A stretch of DNA of 64,000 bases, taken from assembly GCA_032622095.1 (NCBI GenBank), contig CP136067.1, positions 95,468,707-95,532,706 of the forward strand, read 5' to 3'. The notes beneath the pieces were generated by a model that was not told the DNA's origin, did no database searches, and worked only from the letters and a program-made list of their open reading frames with translations. The position numbers and the translations under genes are program-made. Positions within the stretch are counted from its first letter, which is position 1, and every line of letters begins with the position of its first letter. Of this stretch, positions 1-10,970 are shown in pieces. Origin of the DNA: Siphonodentalium dalli. Its lineage: Eukaryota > Mollusca > Scaphopoda > Gadilida > Siphonodentaliidae.

Positions 1-2784
1 TTTATCTGCTATTTGTCGGGGTGGTTTGGTGGAATTTAATTTTTGAACAATCTCTATTGCTTCGATATCGCGTTCTTGTTCAAGTTGTATGTCAAACCCC
101 TCTAACTGAATTGCTTCTTGATTTTCAGGTAGAATTTTGTCTATGCGACAATTTGCATATTGTTTTGTGTTTAATTTAGATGTGTCAATTATTTCCACAT
201 CCATTGGTACTTCTCGTTCAGGGCCGGTTACGTCGGACTGATCTGGCACCTCTGACATACCAGTTTGTAACTTTTCCGGTCGTGATAAATAATCTGCAAA
301 TATATTCTCTTTGCCGGGTATGTGGATTATCTGCGGCTTGTAGGCAGCTATGCACACAGCCCAACGTGCGACATTTTTATTGTCCATGGGAGCAGATAAC
401 ATATGAGTTAATACCTTGTGGTCAGTCTTTATAATTAACGGAGACCCGCTGATATAAAATTGAAGTTTCTTTATTGCCCAATAAATAGCAAAGCATTCCC
501 GTTCTAATGTACTCCATGAACGAATTTGAGATTTATTCAGCCGTGCGGAAATAAAATGTATAGGATTTTCCGTATTCGATCTTGATATACACGGGTCACC
601 TGGGTCACGTGACTGTGTAATTACTGCTGCAATAGCATGCGCGCTGGCATCGGTATACATGATGAATGGTTTATTTTTATCTGGATATGCGAGATATGTG
701 GCTTCTGTTAAATCAGATTTCAATTTTTGAAATGCCTTATCACATTCATCTGTCCATTCAAATTTTGTGTTTTTCTTTGTTAATTCTACCAAAGGTCCAC
801 AAATTTCACTAAATTGAGCAATAAATTTCCGGAACCACGAGGATGATCCTATAACACTTCTCACTTGTTTCACATTTGTTGGCGGTGCTAAATTTTGAAT
901 TGCTTTCACTTTATGAGCATCTGGTCTAACACCATGTTGGTCAACGATGTGCCCCAAAAATGAGCATTCTGTTTTAAAGAATGAACATTTCTTTAACTTT
1001 AATTTCACATTAAACTTCCTAAGGCGATCAAATACTTCTTGAAGAAGTCTTAAATGGGACTTCTTATCCACTGAGTACAAAATTAAGTCGTCGACATAGG
1101 CGCGACATCCTTTAATCCCCTCCAACACACGATTCATGAGTTGAAGAAAGGCACTAGAACTTCCAATGGCACCGAAACAGGCGCGGTTAAACGAAAAATT
1201 CCCTCTAAAACAAGTGATAGTTGCCTTACTTCGATCCGCGTGATGTATCGGAATGCAATTATATGCAGAAAAACAATCGAGAACTGTTATATATTTAACT
1301 CCCTTCATTTCGGCCAAGATATCCTCGATCTGATCGATTGGGAAGAATGTGGGTTTTGTGATAGCATTAAGTCTGCGAAGGTCGGCTATAAATCGATATG
1401 AATCATCTGATTTTCTTAGAACCATACACGGAAATGACCATTCAGTTGCTGGGGCTGGTGAAATTATTTTTGCTTGTAATAATTCATCAATTTTATCACT
1501 AAGAATTTCACGCTTTTTCAATGGGCATCGATAAGGCATTAACCTTATTGGAGGGTGGTCTCCCGTGGGAATCTTCATGGTCACAGCCGTGGTACATCCT
1601 AATTCGGTTAATTTTGTAGCGAAAATATCACTATTATTTCGAATTAGTGGTATTACATCGTCCCTAAATGAATCGGGAACTTGTACATCATCCAAATTAA
1701 TCTGTTCTTTTATTTCATTGTTATTCGGATGAGGTGTTTCCACACACCTTACAGCAGACACCCTGCCGACAATACATCCACGTCGCAAATTAAAATGCTT
1801 ATCTGTGTAATTGCTTATGAGTACAGGTATACTTTCGCTGTTATTGCTTGCGGTATATTCGGCTGTCAACCCAGGTTCATTTCCCATAAACCCTTCGTCT
1901 ATTGGTTCCACCTGCAGATATTTCGTGGCAAACAATTTATTACCTCCAATTATACGCGCTTTCGTTAATATCGTTGTCTTTGGTGGAATAACATGGGCAG
2001 ATTGTATTCTGACCAAGGTTGCAACGTGAATATCTGGTATTAGCGGAATGATTGTTCCGCGAATCTTCATTATTTGGCGGTCGAAGTATAGTCTGGCGCC
2101 GTTTCCACTGAGAAAGTCTCTGCCGATCAATAAAGATCGATGCATGTTTGAGCAAATATATAATTTATGTGAGACCTTTAATTTATTAATGTGGAAATTT
2201 AATATGATGAAACCATTTATGGTTAGTGCATCCCCACTTGCAGATGTTGCATGAAACTGCGTTTCTTGCATTTTCGGTTTATATTTTAAATTGTTATAAA
2301 ATTTTAATGAACATAAACTGATATCGGCTCCACTATCAAGAATGGCTCTATATTTTTGTGTGCCTATTGTAATCAATATCGATTATGCCACTTGTGCATT
2401 TATGCCTTTCATTAACTTTGAATTATTTTGATATTCCGGAATTGATAAATTTGATTTAAGATTTTTCTGGTGTTGTATCACCGGTGGTGTTTGTTTATGA
2501 TCGTAAGGCTTATCGTAAGGCTTATGCGATGTGGATGGAGCTCTTGTTTTCACGGGCGCGGATATTTTATTTTTATTTATATGCGGTAAGCTTTGATGAA
2601 ATGGCCTGTGAACATTATTTTTACCATCTCTATGTGATTTATGCCAACATAATTCTTTCCCGTTTGTTCTGTGTACATGCAATTTATTCCATGATGGAGC
2701 GTTAGCTTGCTTATTATTCTTTCTTTTTATACGATTCCACTCAGATGCTCCGCTCTGGGTGGAATGTTTTAGTTTAAATAATGT
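1..2784 (-). CDS. pol: Ty3/gypsy pol polyprotein (protease, RT, RNase H), partial, one in-frame stop
   Basis: The pol frame opens at 2784 and runs off the left edge, so integrase is outside the window. Domains in order: a spacer (about 2770-2390); an aspartic protease with AILDSGADISL (about 2350-2318) and LLIGRDFL; reverse transcriptase with YRFIADLRRLNAIT, the YVDD catalytic box near 1095 and FLGHIVDQHG; RNase H with MYTDASAHAIAAV, LERECFAIYWAIKKL and HIPGKENIFADYLSR. I read 2382 to 1 and found no stop. A single in-frame TAA at 2385-2383 lies between the spacer and protease and should block synthesis of the enzymes unless it is read through. Pol has no start of its own and is in the -1 frame relative to gag, so expression depends on the heptamer at 2778-2772. 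The good conservation suggests a young copy. Confidence 0.93.
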
Positions 2785-3971
2785 TTATTCATTTCATCCA
2801 AACGTCTTCGACACCATGTGATATTATGTCCAGATTTCAAACAATATCGGCATAATAATTGTAATGCTTGGGGCTGTGGATTAAACACAGAATTTCGTGA
2901 TTGTCGTATATGTTGAACATTAGGCCAACTTCGCGTGTTATCATATCTATTTTGTTTAGAATATGATCCAATCCGTGGGCGCTGATTATTATTCGAATAA
3001 CATGAGCTAAATGAATTTCTACCCTGTAAATACCTTGGCCATCGTCTTTCTGGTGTGGCGGGCGCATTAAATTTATTACCAGTGTTCCGTCCATGAAATT
3101 TATTGCCTTCCCTACTAGAATAATTAATATCACGAAATGATCGATAATTACGATCAGTATTCTTATTATTCTGGCTATAATAAGACTGTAATCGGTGTTG
3201 AATAGTATATTCTCTTAAAGCGAGATCAGTTGCTTGATTTAAGGTCTGTGGATCTTCTCGCAAAAGTTTATCTCTCAATAATTTACTCTTTAATCCTGTG
3301 ATGAATTGTTCACACATATATAATTGGGCAACTTTTTGTCTAATATTTACTAGCCCATACACATCGATCGCTAATGATTGTAATCTATCAGAAAAAACTT
3401 GTACAGATTCGTCAGGTGTTTGCTGTGCTGCTTGAAAAATAAGGAGCGCATCTCTGTTATCTTTTGCTTCGCTATATCGAACTTTTAATTCCTGCTTGAT
3501 TTCTGCCCATGTACTTCTGATCACACCATCGGCATTTATGCGTTCTTGTGTGAACTGAGTTAAAAATTCGAAAACTGAACCTCTGCTGGTCTGCAGAGCA
3601 AATTTAATTAATGTTTGATCATTCGCATCAATTGCTTGGCCATAACGATATAATTCGTTGGTCCATTCAATAAAAAATTTAGGGTCTCCCGAAAAAGGGG
3701 TGATAACATTTGTCACACCAGTTGCCATCTGAATTGCTGACGAAATGCGTGTGGCGTCCAACTGTTGGTCTATTGCACTATTAAAATGATCCAATTGTGT
3801 GGAAATGCGATCTAGTACGACGCCGTCATTTGCGTTTCGTACCTCGTTATTTTCATGGGTTTCATGCAAAATAGATCGCATTCGCTCTATCTCTCCATCA
3901 ATTTGGGCGCTACTATAATTAACGTCATCCGAAAAGGAAGGACAGGAAGGGTGACTTTGTGTCATATTCAT
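2769..3971 (-). CDS. gag: Ty3/gypsy Gag polyprotein
   Basis: About 400 aa from the ATG at 3971 (a second ATG is at 3965). The frame is open further upstream, but only a GTG is available there and the extra stretch is hydrophobic and unlike Gag. The capsid-like region contains FSGDPKFFIEWTNELYRYG and QTPDESVQVFSDRLQSLA, typical of gypsy capsid. The tail is basic and rich in Arg and Asn, and ends in one CCHC zinc knuckle, C-x2-C-x4-H-x4-C (CRYCLKSGHNITWC), which would bind genomic RNA. The stop TAA (2771-2769) comes directly after the UUUAAAC frameshift site. Gag forms the virus-like particle in the cytoplasm. Confidence 0.92.
   Translation of the reverse strand: MNMTQSHPSCPSFSDDVNYSSAQIDGEIERMRSILHETHENNEVRNANDGVVLDRISTQLDHFNSAIDQQLDATRISSAIQMATGVTNVITPFSGDPKFFIEWTNELYRYGQAIDANDQTLIKFALQTSRGSVFEFLTQFTQERINADGVIRSTWAEIKQELKVRYSEAKDNRDALLIFQAAQQTPDESVQVFSDRLQSLAIDVYGLVNIRQKVAQLYMCEQFITGLKSKLLRDKLLREDPQTLNQATDLALREYTIQHRLQSYYSQNNKNTDRNYRSFRDINYSSREGNKFHGRNTGNKFNAPATPERRWPRYLQGRNSFSSCYSNNNQRPRIGSYSKQNRYDNTRSWPNVQHIRQSRNSVFNPQPQALQLLCRYCLKSGHNITWCRRRLDEMNKHYLN
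2772..2778 (-). promoter_or_regulatory. -1 ribosomal frameshift heptamer TTTAAAC at the gag/pol junction
   Basis: In the gag frame the message reads TAT TTA AAC TAA, so the T TTA AAC heptamer has the X XXY YYZ phase and is followed at once by the gag stop. Slipping back one base enters the pol frame, which opens at 2784. TTTAAAC is one of the strongest known eukaryotic -1 slippery heptamers. I did not model a downstream stimulatory structure. Confidence 0.85.
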
Positions 3972-4205
3972 CTTGATTTTAATTACTAAAGTAATTGGTA
4001 ATAGAAAAGGCAAAATTGCAGGTATATAAGAAATGAATAATTTGAGTTGGGTTGGCACATGCACATTCTAATTGTGACATTACAGAATTGCTCTAGAACA
4101 TAGTGCGGGTATTGTGTATATTTAATTTGAAATTATTAGATCAAAAGAAACGTCCTGGTTGGTATAGTAAGTACTCACGTATGAACGAAAACACAAGTTC
4201 TGGTT

Positions 4206-4223
4206 CCAAGCTCACGAGCACCA
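4206..4223 (-). other. Candidate primer-binding site of the gypsy element
   Basis: On the minus strand the sequence TGGTGCTCGTGAGCTTGG lies about 235 bp before gag and starts with TGG, the complement of a tRNA CCA end. It directly follows a possible LTR end (...ACA then A). The first 11-13 bases fit a tRNA acceptor end; beyond that they do not fit a standard T-arm. I could not name the tRNA. Confidence 0.45.
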
Positions 4224-4224
4224 T

Positions 4225-5113
4225 TGTCCCGGTGTCTAGGGTTTAGATGTTGAATTGGCCGTGTCGGGAACATTGATAACAATAACTGGTTCATAGATCT
4301 TCATACTTTATATATGTATAAGTCTTTCTCGATAAGCACAGTACACAGGCGGAAGAACAGAGGTGTTGGTATAGTAGCAAGGTTGTCGGATAAGTGAGTC
4401 TCCCGCTTTAGAGCACGGGTAGTTATTCCAACCTCTGGTGTATCATGCCTCTAAATAAGGTCCGAGATACATGATACACTTGGATATGACGTGTATCACT
4501 ATATACTGTCTTATAGAATGATACTGGCTTTATCCACCCTAACTTATACAATGGTTGCTACCAGTCATAACCACTTAAGAATGTGATCTTGTTAATGATG
4601 CGTGTGTGTTTCTACACTATATATAATCTGTCTTCTATGTATTGTGCTTATCTATACAATTAACCCTAGCAGTTACAATCACTGGGGAAAGGAAGTTTAT
4701 CCTAGATTCCAGGAACACATATAACAACACATAACTATCATATGTACTATCGGACACAAACCCAGCTCCTTTGTTTTATTTCGACCATCTATTTTTTCCG
4801 AATGGGGCACTGCCATGCTTTATACCATGCATATATATATATACCACAAGTCGACATGCTTAATCTAGAATGGTCAAGTCTCTCAAGTTCTGCACAACGA
4901 GCTCCCACGGGGGACGTCTATCAGATAAATGGTTCGTCTCTTGCACCCGTCCACGATACCAAACAGCTGCATATTACTTATGAACCCCACTTTTACATTA
5001 TATTCCGAATTCATTCAGTATAGGTCAACGTAATAGGTGTCCTGCTAATTTACATACATGAGGTAGCTATCGATGCATTCGAGACTCCACTAGTTACTGT
5101 TCTTCCGGAAACA
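4225..5113 (-). repeat. Possible 5' LTR of the gypsy element
   Basis: The stretch right of the primer-site candidate starts TGTCCCGG and ends near CCGGAAACA, a loose TG...CA inverted terminus. It holds a TATA-rich stretch near 4827-4844 and no coding potential. The other LTR is outside the window, so the boundaries, and the identification itself, are tentative. Confidence 0.35.
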
Positions 5114-5139
5114 AAAATTAGATTGCGTCAAAAATATGT

Positions 5140-5520
5140 GGAAGTGGTAACCCAGTGGTTGGAGTGTCGGACGGCAATGATGTAAACAACCGGCGTGAGT
5201 TCGTGCCCACCGGTGAACTGTCGTCTCCGCAACAGTGGCTTGGTCGGATTAAGCGGTATGTGTGCTATTTTGAGTCACATGTTGTTTCAAATCTCACGCC
5301 AGGTTGTGACCCTTGGGCAAGGTCACTTGTACTGTGCTCGCTTAGTCGTACCTAGACGAGAAATATGGACCTGGTTGTTGGGTAAGTGTAAGCCGCTCTG
5401 TGAAGCGCCTGTAAAATGGCAACAGGCATAAGACTCCGCATTACTCAACAATAATGTAAAGCGCTTAGGGCCCATTTGACATTGGGGATACGCGCTATAT
5501 AAGCACAGTTATTATTGTTA
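5140..5520 (+). mobile_element. tRNA-derived SINE
   Basis: The head is tRNA-like, with an A-box-like GGTAACCCAGTGGTTGG and a B-box-like GAGTTCGTGCCC about 45 bp later. A unique body follows, and the tail reads AATGTAAAGCGCTTAG then GCGCTATATAAGCACAG and an ATTATTATTG repeat. This tail style (aagcgc...gcgctatataa...attatt) is shared by many SINEs of aquatic animals. A related but diverged copy ends near 55330. Confidence 0.75.
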
Positions 5521-6155
5521 TATCCTAAAATGCATACGTGCTCATAATATAGATAAATGCAATTGCGTCGACAGTATATATTACGTATATAATCTATACT
5601 ATGTCCCACACAAAACATATATGTTGTCATGTTTGCGTACATCGACGTTTAGTTTCTAACAAAGTTGACGACAGGGACATGGTGTGGCTACATAATAATA
5701 ATTGATTTGTAGCAGGAATAAGCCGCGTGAAACTGAAATGTTTGCAGAAACAGCAAAGAAAATGACGATGTCGTGAGCTTTCTGGTGAAAAATTCTACCC
5801 ACGTGGTTGAGTGGTCCTGCTCATTGATATGATGTTGGTGGTTCCTGTTGAATTGCTATATATATACGATATTGGTATACAGGACAAAGCGCTGCTGTTA
5901 AGATTTGTTTTGTTTCAATAGTTCTAAAGTGATGTTCGCGTTGTTTGGGTGTTACACCGTGTATACAAGTAGAGAAAGTCGTACTAGCACAAGTCAGTCA
6001 CGTGTATACAACAAACGCGTAGAATCACGTGACATATGACGTTAGAGTTACCTGCACACGCACAATCGCTAGAAGTGTAATCTCTCTAGTGTTCCCGGTG
6101 TTGGGATGATCTGAACAAATCAAGGGAAATAACTGTGTTCAAACATTCAGCATGC
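5521..6155. other. Non-coding stretch, fragment of the 6.2-kb MITE family
   Basis: AT-rich with no exon-like segment. Around 5800-5860 the phrase GAGTGGTCCTGCTCATTG resembles the end of the MITE at 6160-6612, so a decayed copy is likely. Confidence 0.4.
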
Positions 6156-6159
6156 ATAT

Positions 6160-6612
6160 AAACCCCTGGTCAAGTGGTCCTGCTAATATGGTATGATGCT
6201 GGTGGTCCTGCTGAATTGATATGATGCGGGTAGGACAAACTGATGCCGCACGAAAAAGTAGCGTTATTTTTCTAAAGTAGTCATTTTCGCGGTTTCTGGC
6301 TAAACCGAGCGATTTGAGAAAAAACAAAGTGTTAGAATGAAACATTAAAGTTACATATATTGTTAAAAAACATTTTGAACAACTAATACAACTAGTATTA
6401 AAAATATTTCGCATTACATATGTTTTTGAATGTTTTATACAAATAACGGCTTTTCGTGTATATGTTCATATTATCCGAACACAGCGAAAAAGTCAAATTA
6501 AAAAAAATAACGGCACTGTTTTGTTTTGTGCCCTAACATCATCATAGCAAGTCAGCAGGGCCATATCGCGTCATAGCGCATTAGTAGGACAGCTTGACCG
6601 GGGGGGGGGGGG
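6160..6612. mobile_element. MITE with ~28-bp terminal inverted repeats
   Basis: The left end CCCTGGTCAAGTGGTCCTGC matches the reverse complement of the right end (ATTAGTAGGACAGCTTGACC) with a few changes. A diverged inverted copy occupies about 63086-63525 with the same end phrases. No coding capacity. The right end runs into a poly-G tract (6601-6612). Confidence 0.6.
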
Positions 6613-7314
6613 TGGTATTGTGAAATATTTTAATGATGGCTGTGTTGGTTGTTGCAAATTGAGATGGCTATAATTCCTGTCGTTTTGTAAACACCAGCGC
6701 TACCATGATTAAAATATTTTATAAAAAATATATAACTTTGTTCTTGAATGTTTCATACAGACACTGGCTTTTGGTCAAATCGCTAGGAAAATCGCCCGCA
6801 AAAATAACAATTTTTAAAATTATAACCGTAATTTTTCGTATGCTACCAGAATCATTGCAATACAACAGTACGGTTTAAATCACTTAATCCTTTCAATACT
6901 AGATTATAATTGATGAGTAATTCCCTTAGGAAATGTTCAGATAATATGTTGAACAAACTAGTCGTTTGTTGAACTTATATATATTACCTGCGCATATCCC
7001 ACCTATCATTCTGATATTTTATTTTCTGTTTTTTCCTTTTTCTGTCTGTCGTCTGTTTTATTACCTGAACATCCCTTCAAATTAATAATAGACCATTCCA
7101 ATGAATACTGTGCTCAATGCATGGGATACTCCATTCAGTATAGAAGGGTTAACCAGGTTTGATACCAGACTGGGATCAAAACAAGGCCGAATTACGGGTA
7201 CTAATTTACCAGGTTCGCAAAGCAGAAATTTTGTTACACAGGTTCGTTGAAACTTGTAATATGTCAATTAAATAGTACTGCGCGACTATGAATACGCGTA
7301 ATGCAGAAACTTAC
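6613..7314. other. Probable intron of the DOMON gene; no downstream exon found
   Basis: This lies downstream, in transcript direction, of the DOMON exon at 7315-7587. AT-rich. I looked on the minus strand for the next MOXD-type exon and saw none here or before the gypsy element. Confidence 0.4.
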
Positions 7315-7587
7315 GTGGAAGAATGTATGGCCGTCCTTGACCCAGCCTATGATGACGTCAGCACCTTTCATTCCGCCGTTAGGGTTGATGCCGAATCCGA
7401 CCCACCCCGTTGTTTTTGCATGCACTTCTATCGTAATGTGGGTCGTATTCACGTTCCAGTGCAGAACATATTTGTCTGGAGATAAAGTCAGCTCATTTTC
7501 GTAGTGGTCAGATGCAGACATCGGTGCTGCCATGATAGTGGTAAATATGCAAAAGAAAACGACGAACAAAATCCAATGTCCTACCAT
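7315..7587 (-). CDS. First coding exon of a DOMON-domain (DBH-like monooxygenase type) gene
   Basis: ATG at 7587; 91 codons end exactly at a perfect splice donor (CAC|GTAAGT, GT at 7314-7313). Residues 1-21 form a hydrophobic signal peptide ending ...TIMAAP. From about residue 35 the exon shows the start of a DOMON beta-sandwich: KYVLHWNVNTTHITIEV, then TTGWVGFGINPNGGMKGAD and VIIGWVKDGHTFFH. The GWVGFGxxPNGGMxGADxxIGWV pattern is typical of MOXD1/DBH-like copper monooxygenases, where DOMON precedes the two catalytic copper domains. The product should enter the secretory pathway. Only this exon is in the window, so the catalytic part is not seen; another DOMON protein is possible. Confidence 0.85.
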
Positions 7588-7714
7588 GATGGCGATTTGT
7601 CGAAAACTGGTTCACTGTCGCGTTGTAGGCGACTATGAATAGGCAGAAACTAAATCAGATGTAAATTATGGTGCATGGTTACCGACGAGTGACTCTTTGT
7701 GATCAACACCGTCA

Positions 7715-8490
7715 CATTAAATTAGGCACATATGCCCCTGCGGAAAAATACCAATTATACCATTATATACTCTACCAGCGACAAGGCTCACAAGTCCGAT
7801 TTTGGGAAAAACACACCATCTATCATTTAACTCTCAAAATCGTTCATCTCAGTCAAAATATATTCCAATGTGTCTTATTTGCCATTTGACATGCCATTTC
7901 CTTTCTTTTGATGTATAACTCGATAGTATCGAACCAAGGTAAGTCGATATATCGTATCGAACAAAAGCGAACCTACCCACAAAAAGCATTCGTCATTTTC
8001 CCTGTCCGGTAAGTATAGTAGTGATTATACACGATATCAAATCAATTATATGATCACAATTGCGGAACTTGCGAATTCCCCATACGATATGTCGACTTCG
8101 CATCAATTGACTATGTTGAGTTATATATCAAACGAAAGGAAATGTCATGCCCTTGACATACACTGGGGCATATTTTGGCTGAGTTGACTTTTTTTTTTAA
8201 TTATTGAGGACTTCTACTCCAAAATTTCCAGTAGATTTTGCAAGTTTTCGGCACGACATCTCGACTTCCATTCGTTTGATACTATCGAATTATACATCAA
8301 AAGAAATGAAACATGGCCAATAAGACAAATATACTGTGTCTGAGATAAATGATTTTGAGAATCTATGAGGAATATGATAGATGGTGTGTTTTTCTTCCAA
8401 AAATCGGACTTGTGAACCTTGTCACTGGTATAGTATATATTGGTATATCTGGTATTTCCCCATGGGCCTGTGATTAGGCATGTCATGCAC
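7715..8490. mobile_element. Foldback element with ~200-bp inverted arms
   Basis: The segment 7720-7935 recurs as a diverged reverse complement at about 8275-8480 (for example CACACCATCTATCAT against ATGATAGATGGTGTG, and AAGTCCGATTTT against AAAATCGGACTT). The spacer is AT-rich. Small ORFs on either strand here are products of the palindrome. Confidence 0.7.
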
Positions 8491-8644
8491 GGATATAGAC
8501 CGACACAAACAGGCCCACTTCCTCCCATTTATTGCGCCTACTTGATGATATCTGTATTATTAATGGAATTTTGGTGCGAAATTGTCTGAACGAGATTTCT
8601 CAAAAAAGGCGTAACAAATGGTGTCAACCAGGCCTGAAATTATA

Positions 8645-8762
8645 GTTCCGGACATATGCAGATTGAGGTCCCCAGAGGGTGAATTTAGTGACGCTATCCC
8701 GCAAAATGGGCTATCATCACTAAATTCACCCTCTGTTGACCTCATTCTACTTAGGCCTCATA
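8645..8762. repeat. Hairpin-forming palindrome 1
   Basis: GAGGGTGAATTTAGTGA (about 8677-8693) is followed after a ~25-bp loop by its reverse complement TCACTAAATTCACCCTC (about 8717-8733), with outer partners GAGGTC and GACCTC. A short foldback repeat. Confidence 0.7.
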
Positions 8763-9087
8763 TTCTCTGGAAAGTATCTTTATTATCAAATTTACACAGT
8801 TTATAGTTTCTTTATAGAGAGTCTCTCAGAAACTTTCTTATTTAGTTTAGTTTCTCTATATATCCGGGAACTTGGCAGACGTCACGTTGCACAATTGAGG
8901 TGTCCAATGAGTGCACATCACAATATTCACCTCAGTTTCTGTGAAATTAAATCTGAGTCTGGTCTCCCATGTAGCAGATGAGACTATGCATAATCAAATC
9001 ATTTAATCACTGAGCGAGTTTGTTTCACTCTTGGTTCCGGCGATGCTATATATATATATACCATATATAGTTTTCAAAAAAATACAT

Positions 9088-9178
9088 AATGAGGTACCCG
9101 GGTGGTGAATTTAATTATGCTAGCCCGCTGTGTGATGTAGCCTCACTAAATGCCACCTTCAGTGGACCTCATTATGCA
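9088..9178. repeat. Hairpin-forming palindrome 2, relative of the 8.7-kb hairpin
   Basis: Outer arms AATGAGGT and ACCTCATT enclose GGTGAATTTA...TAGCC and its mirrored GGCTAG-like partner. It has the same gene-less layout and similar arm words as 8645-8762, so both are likely copies of one family. Confidence 0.55.
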
Positions 9179-9489
9179 AATGTCCAGCAACATATTATCA
9201 AGTGTCACAACAATTACCAAGGAAAGAATGAACACAAGTTTGAAAACATTGCGAGCATGGACAGTCAGGGACGTACCGACAGGGGATTGGGGGAGCATTG
9301 CAGTATGCCGCAATGAATTTCTATGTCAAAAAGGGAGTTAACTCATAATGGCAGGTGAGCAGTTGCCCGTCGTGGCATCTGGCCGACCTGGAAGTAGTGC
9401 TTTATTTCGAATATATGGTGAGTTATTTCCCTTGGCGTTGTCTTCATTGTTTCACGGCATGAATTGAATGATAACACCTTTATAGACTC

Positions 9490-9565
9490 ATTAGTGTATA
9501 TTTACATACTAAGTGTTGTCATCACTAAATCCAGCATTCTGATTGGTCGGCGCCCACGTGGCTAG
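9490..9565. repeat. Dispersed repeat, copy 1 (CCAAT/E-box words)
   Basis: TATTTACATACT...ATCACTAAATCCAGCATT...GATTGGTCGGCG...CCACGTG recurs at 14379-14460 in the same orientation with about 85% identity by eye. It may be a transposon end; the inverse CCAAT and CACGTG words may be chance. Confidence 0.55.
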
Positions 9566-9890
9566 TTGCAGTTATTTCTCGGTGAATGCGCAACGGCTCA
9601 TAACATCAAGCTCATAACACCATCGATACGTCATTGGGTTTGGAAAGACGAACGCGTAATGTTTTGGGCGCATTTGGACTCCCGCAGGATTGACTTAATA
9701 CATCATCGGGTTTCAATATGAAGTGAAATTGTTCCTATTAACTTTTGCCAAGGGTGCTATTTGGGTATTTTGGGCTGTTTTTTGTCACGATAGACTTTTC
9801 TATTTAAATACATTTACAAAAGTGGCTTTTTCGCTGAATGTATATAAATATAAGGATTAACTGTCATGTGGACTATTTTTATGGAGATGT

Positions 9891-9969
9891 AACCGTGAGG
9901 TAAGTGGTCATAACTTGTATGTAAAACCCTTCGGGTTTTACACAAGTTATGTCCATTTACCTCACGGTT
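9891..9969. repeat. 79-bp near-perfect hairpin with TTCG loop
   Basis: The arm starting AACCGTGAGGTAAGTGG pairs with CCATTTACCTCACGGTT, and the inner stem ends CCC TTCG GGG (loop near 9930-9933). Only a few bulges interrupt the stem. It sits between the Penelope-like flank and the TIR element at 9971. Confidence 0.85.
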
Positions 9970-9970
9970 A

Positions 9971-10831
9971 GGGGGGACCCGGGCAAAGCGGATCGCCCGG
10001 GCAAAGCCGATCACCTTTATTATTTCAATACTATCAAATAAGTCCTTATCTATCCGTATTTTAAAATAAGGTAGTTTCGTGTTGGGTTAGTTTATACACA
10101 TTTCCACAGAAAACAAGGTATACTAAAATTTTGTAGCTCAGTGGAACATTTTCGTCGACATTTTACGATTTTACCAAATTTATAATTTTAGTGCGTTTGC
10201 GCATATATATTGCTCAGGTCGATGATCACATACCAATCTACCCGAATAAATGCTGTCGGTGTCTTAGGCAATACATGTGTGGAATAAGACAATATGTCAA
10301 TTTGCTAAATTCGATAAGACACCCGCGTAATGCCCAGGACTGTAAAAAGACGTGCTGTGGGCAAAGCGGATCGGGCAAAGCGGATCATTCATAACATGAC
10401 TAACTTCCGGTACACATGCGTAGATCAAGTGAATTTGGACAATTTTAATAAGATGGGTCAACAAAACTCGTGCATTGTCGGAGCATGTCCATAATTGAAA
10501 AATTTGAACGTTTAAAAAAACGCGATTTTAATTATTTCCAATAAATATGTGTAATTGTCATAAATATAACTGAAAAGTGTATGATTAGTTGAGTAGTATT
10601 GCATTTTCAGAAGGATTCGTTTGCTGATCCGCTTTGCCCGATGTGGTGATCCGATTTGCCCAACGGCCGGGCAAAGCGGATCAAAATTAAAAACCAATAG
10701 ATGCAGCTGAATGCATCATACATCAAATGTTATGCCATCATGATTAGAAACTGACAGTGCTAATATTTCTAATTGCCGGTTGCATTTTGTACAAGAAAAC
10801 CTTACGTGATCCGCTTTGCCCGGGTCTCCCC
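9971..10831. mobile_element. Non-autonomous DNA transposon, 24-bp TIRs, TA target site
   Basis: The left end (9971-9994) and the reverse complement of the right end (10808-10831) match over 24 bp with one difference; the core is ACCCGGGCAAAGCGGATC. TA flanks both ends, as for Tc1/mariner-type insertion. The word GGGCAAAGCGGATC also recurs internally near 10000, 10360 and 10625-10680 in both orientations, so the ends carry subterminal repeats. No transposase. Confidence 0.75.
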
Positions 10832-10834
10832 TAC

Positions 10835-10970
10835 ATCTCCATAAAAACAGTCCACATGACAGTTAATCCTTATATAATGCACACAAGCTTTCGGCCTTCT
10901 GCGACGCCTTTATCAAGGGAAATGACAATCGATGAAACACGTTAGAAGTTCGACGTTGGTGTTAGTCTTA
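10835..10970 (-). repeat. Penelope-like element terminal segment
   Basis: ACATCTCCATAAAAACAGTCC...ATGACAGTTAATCC matches in inverted orientation the stretch 9853-9890, so the same terminal sequence flanks the nested insertion on both sides. The phrase CTTTCGGCCTTCTGCGACGC, then a CTTTATCAAGG run, is in the style of Penelope pseudo-LTRs. Confidence 0.5.

Noticed and set aside
8560-8806. Two antiparallel ORFs sharing a SPEGEFSD-like peptide
   Set aside because: An effect of the hairpin palindrome at 8645-8762.
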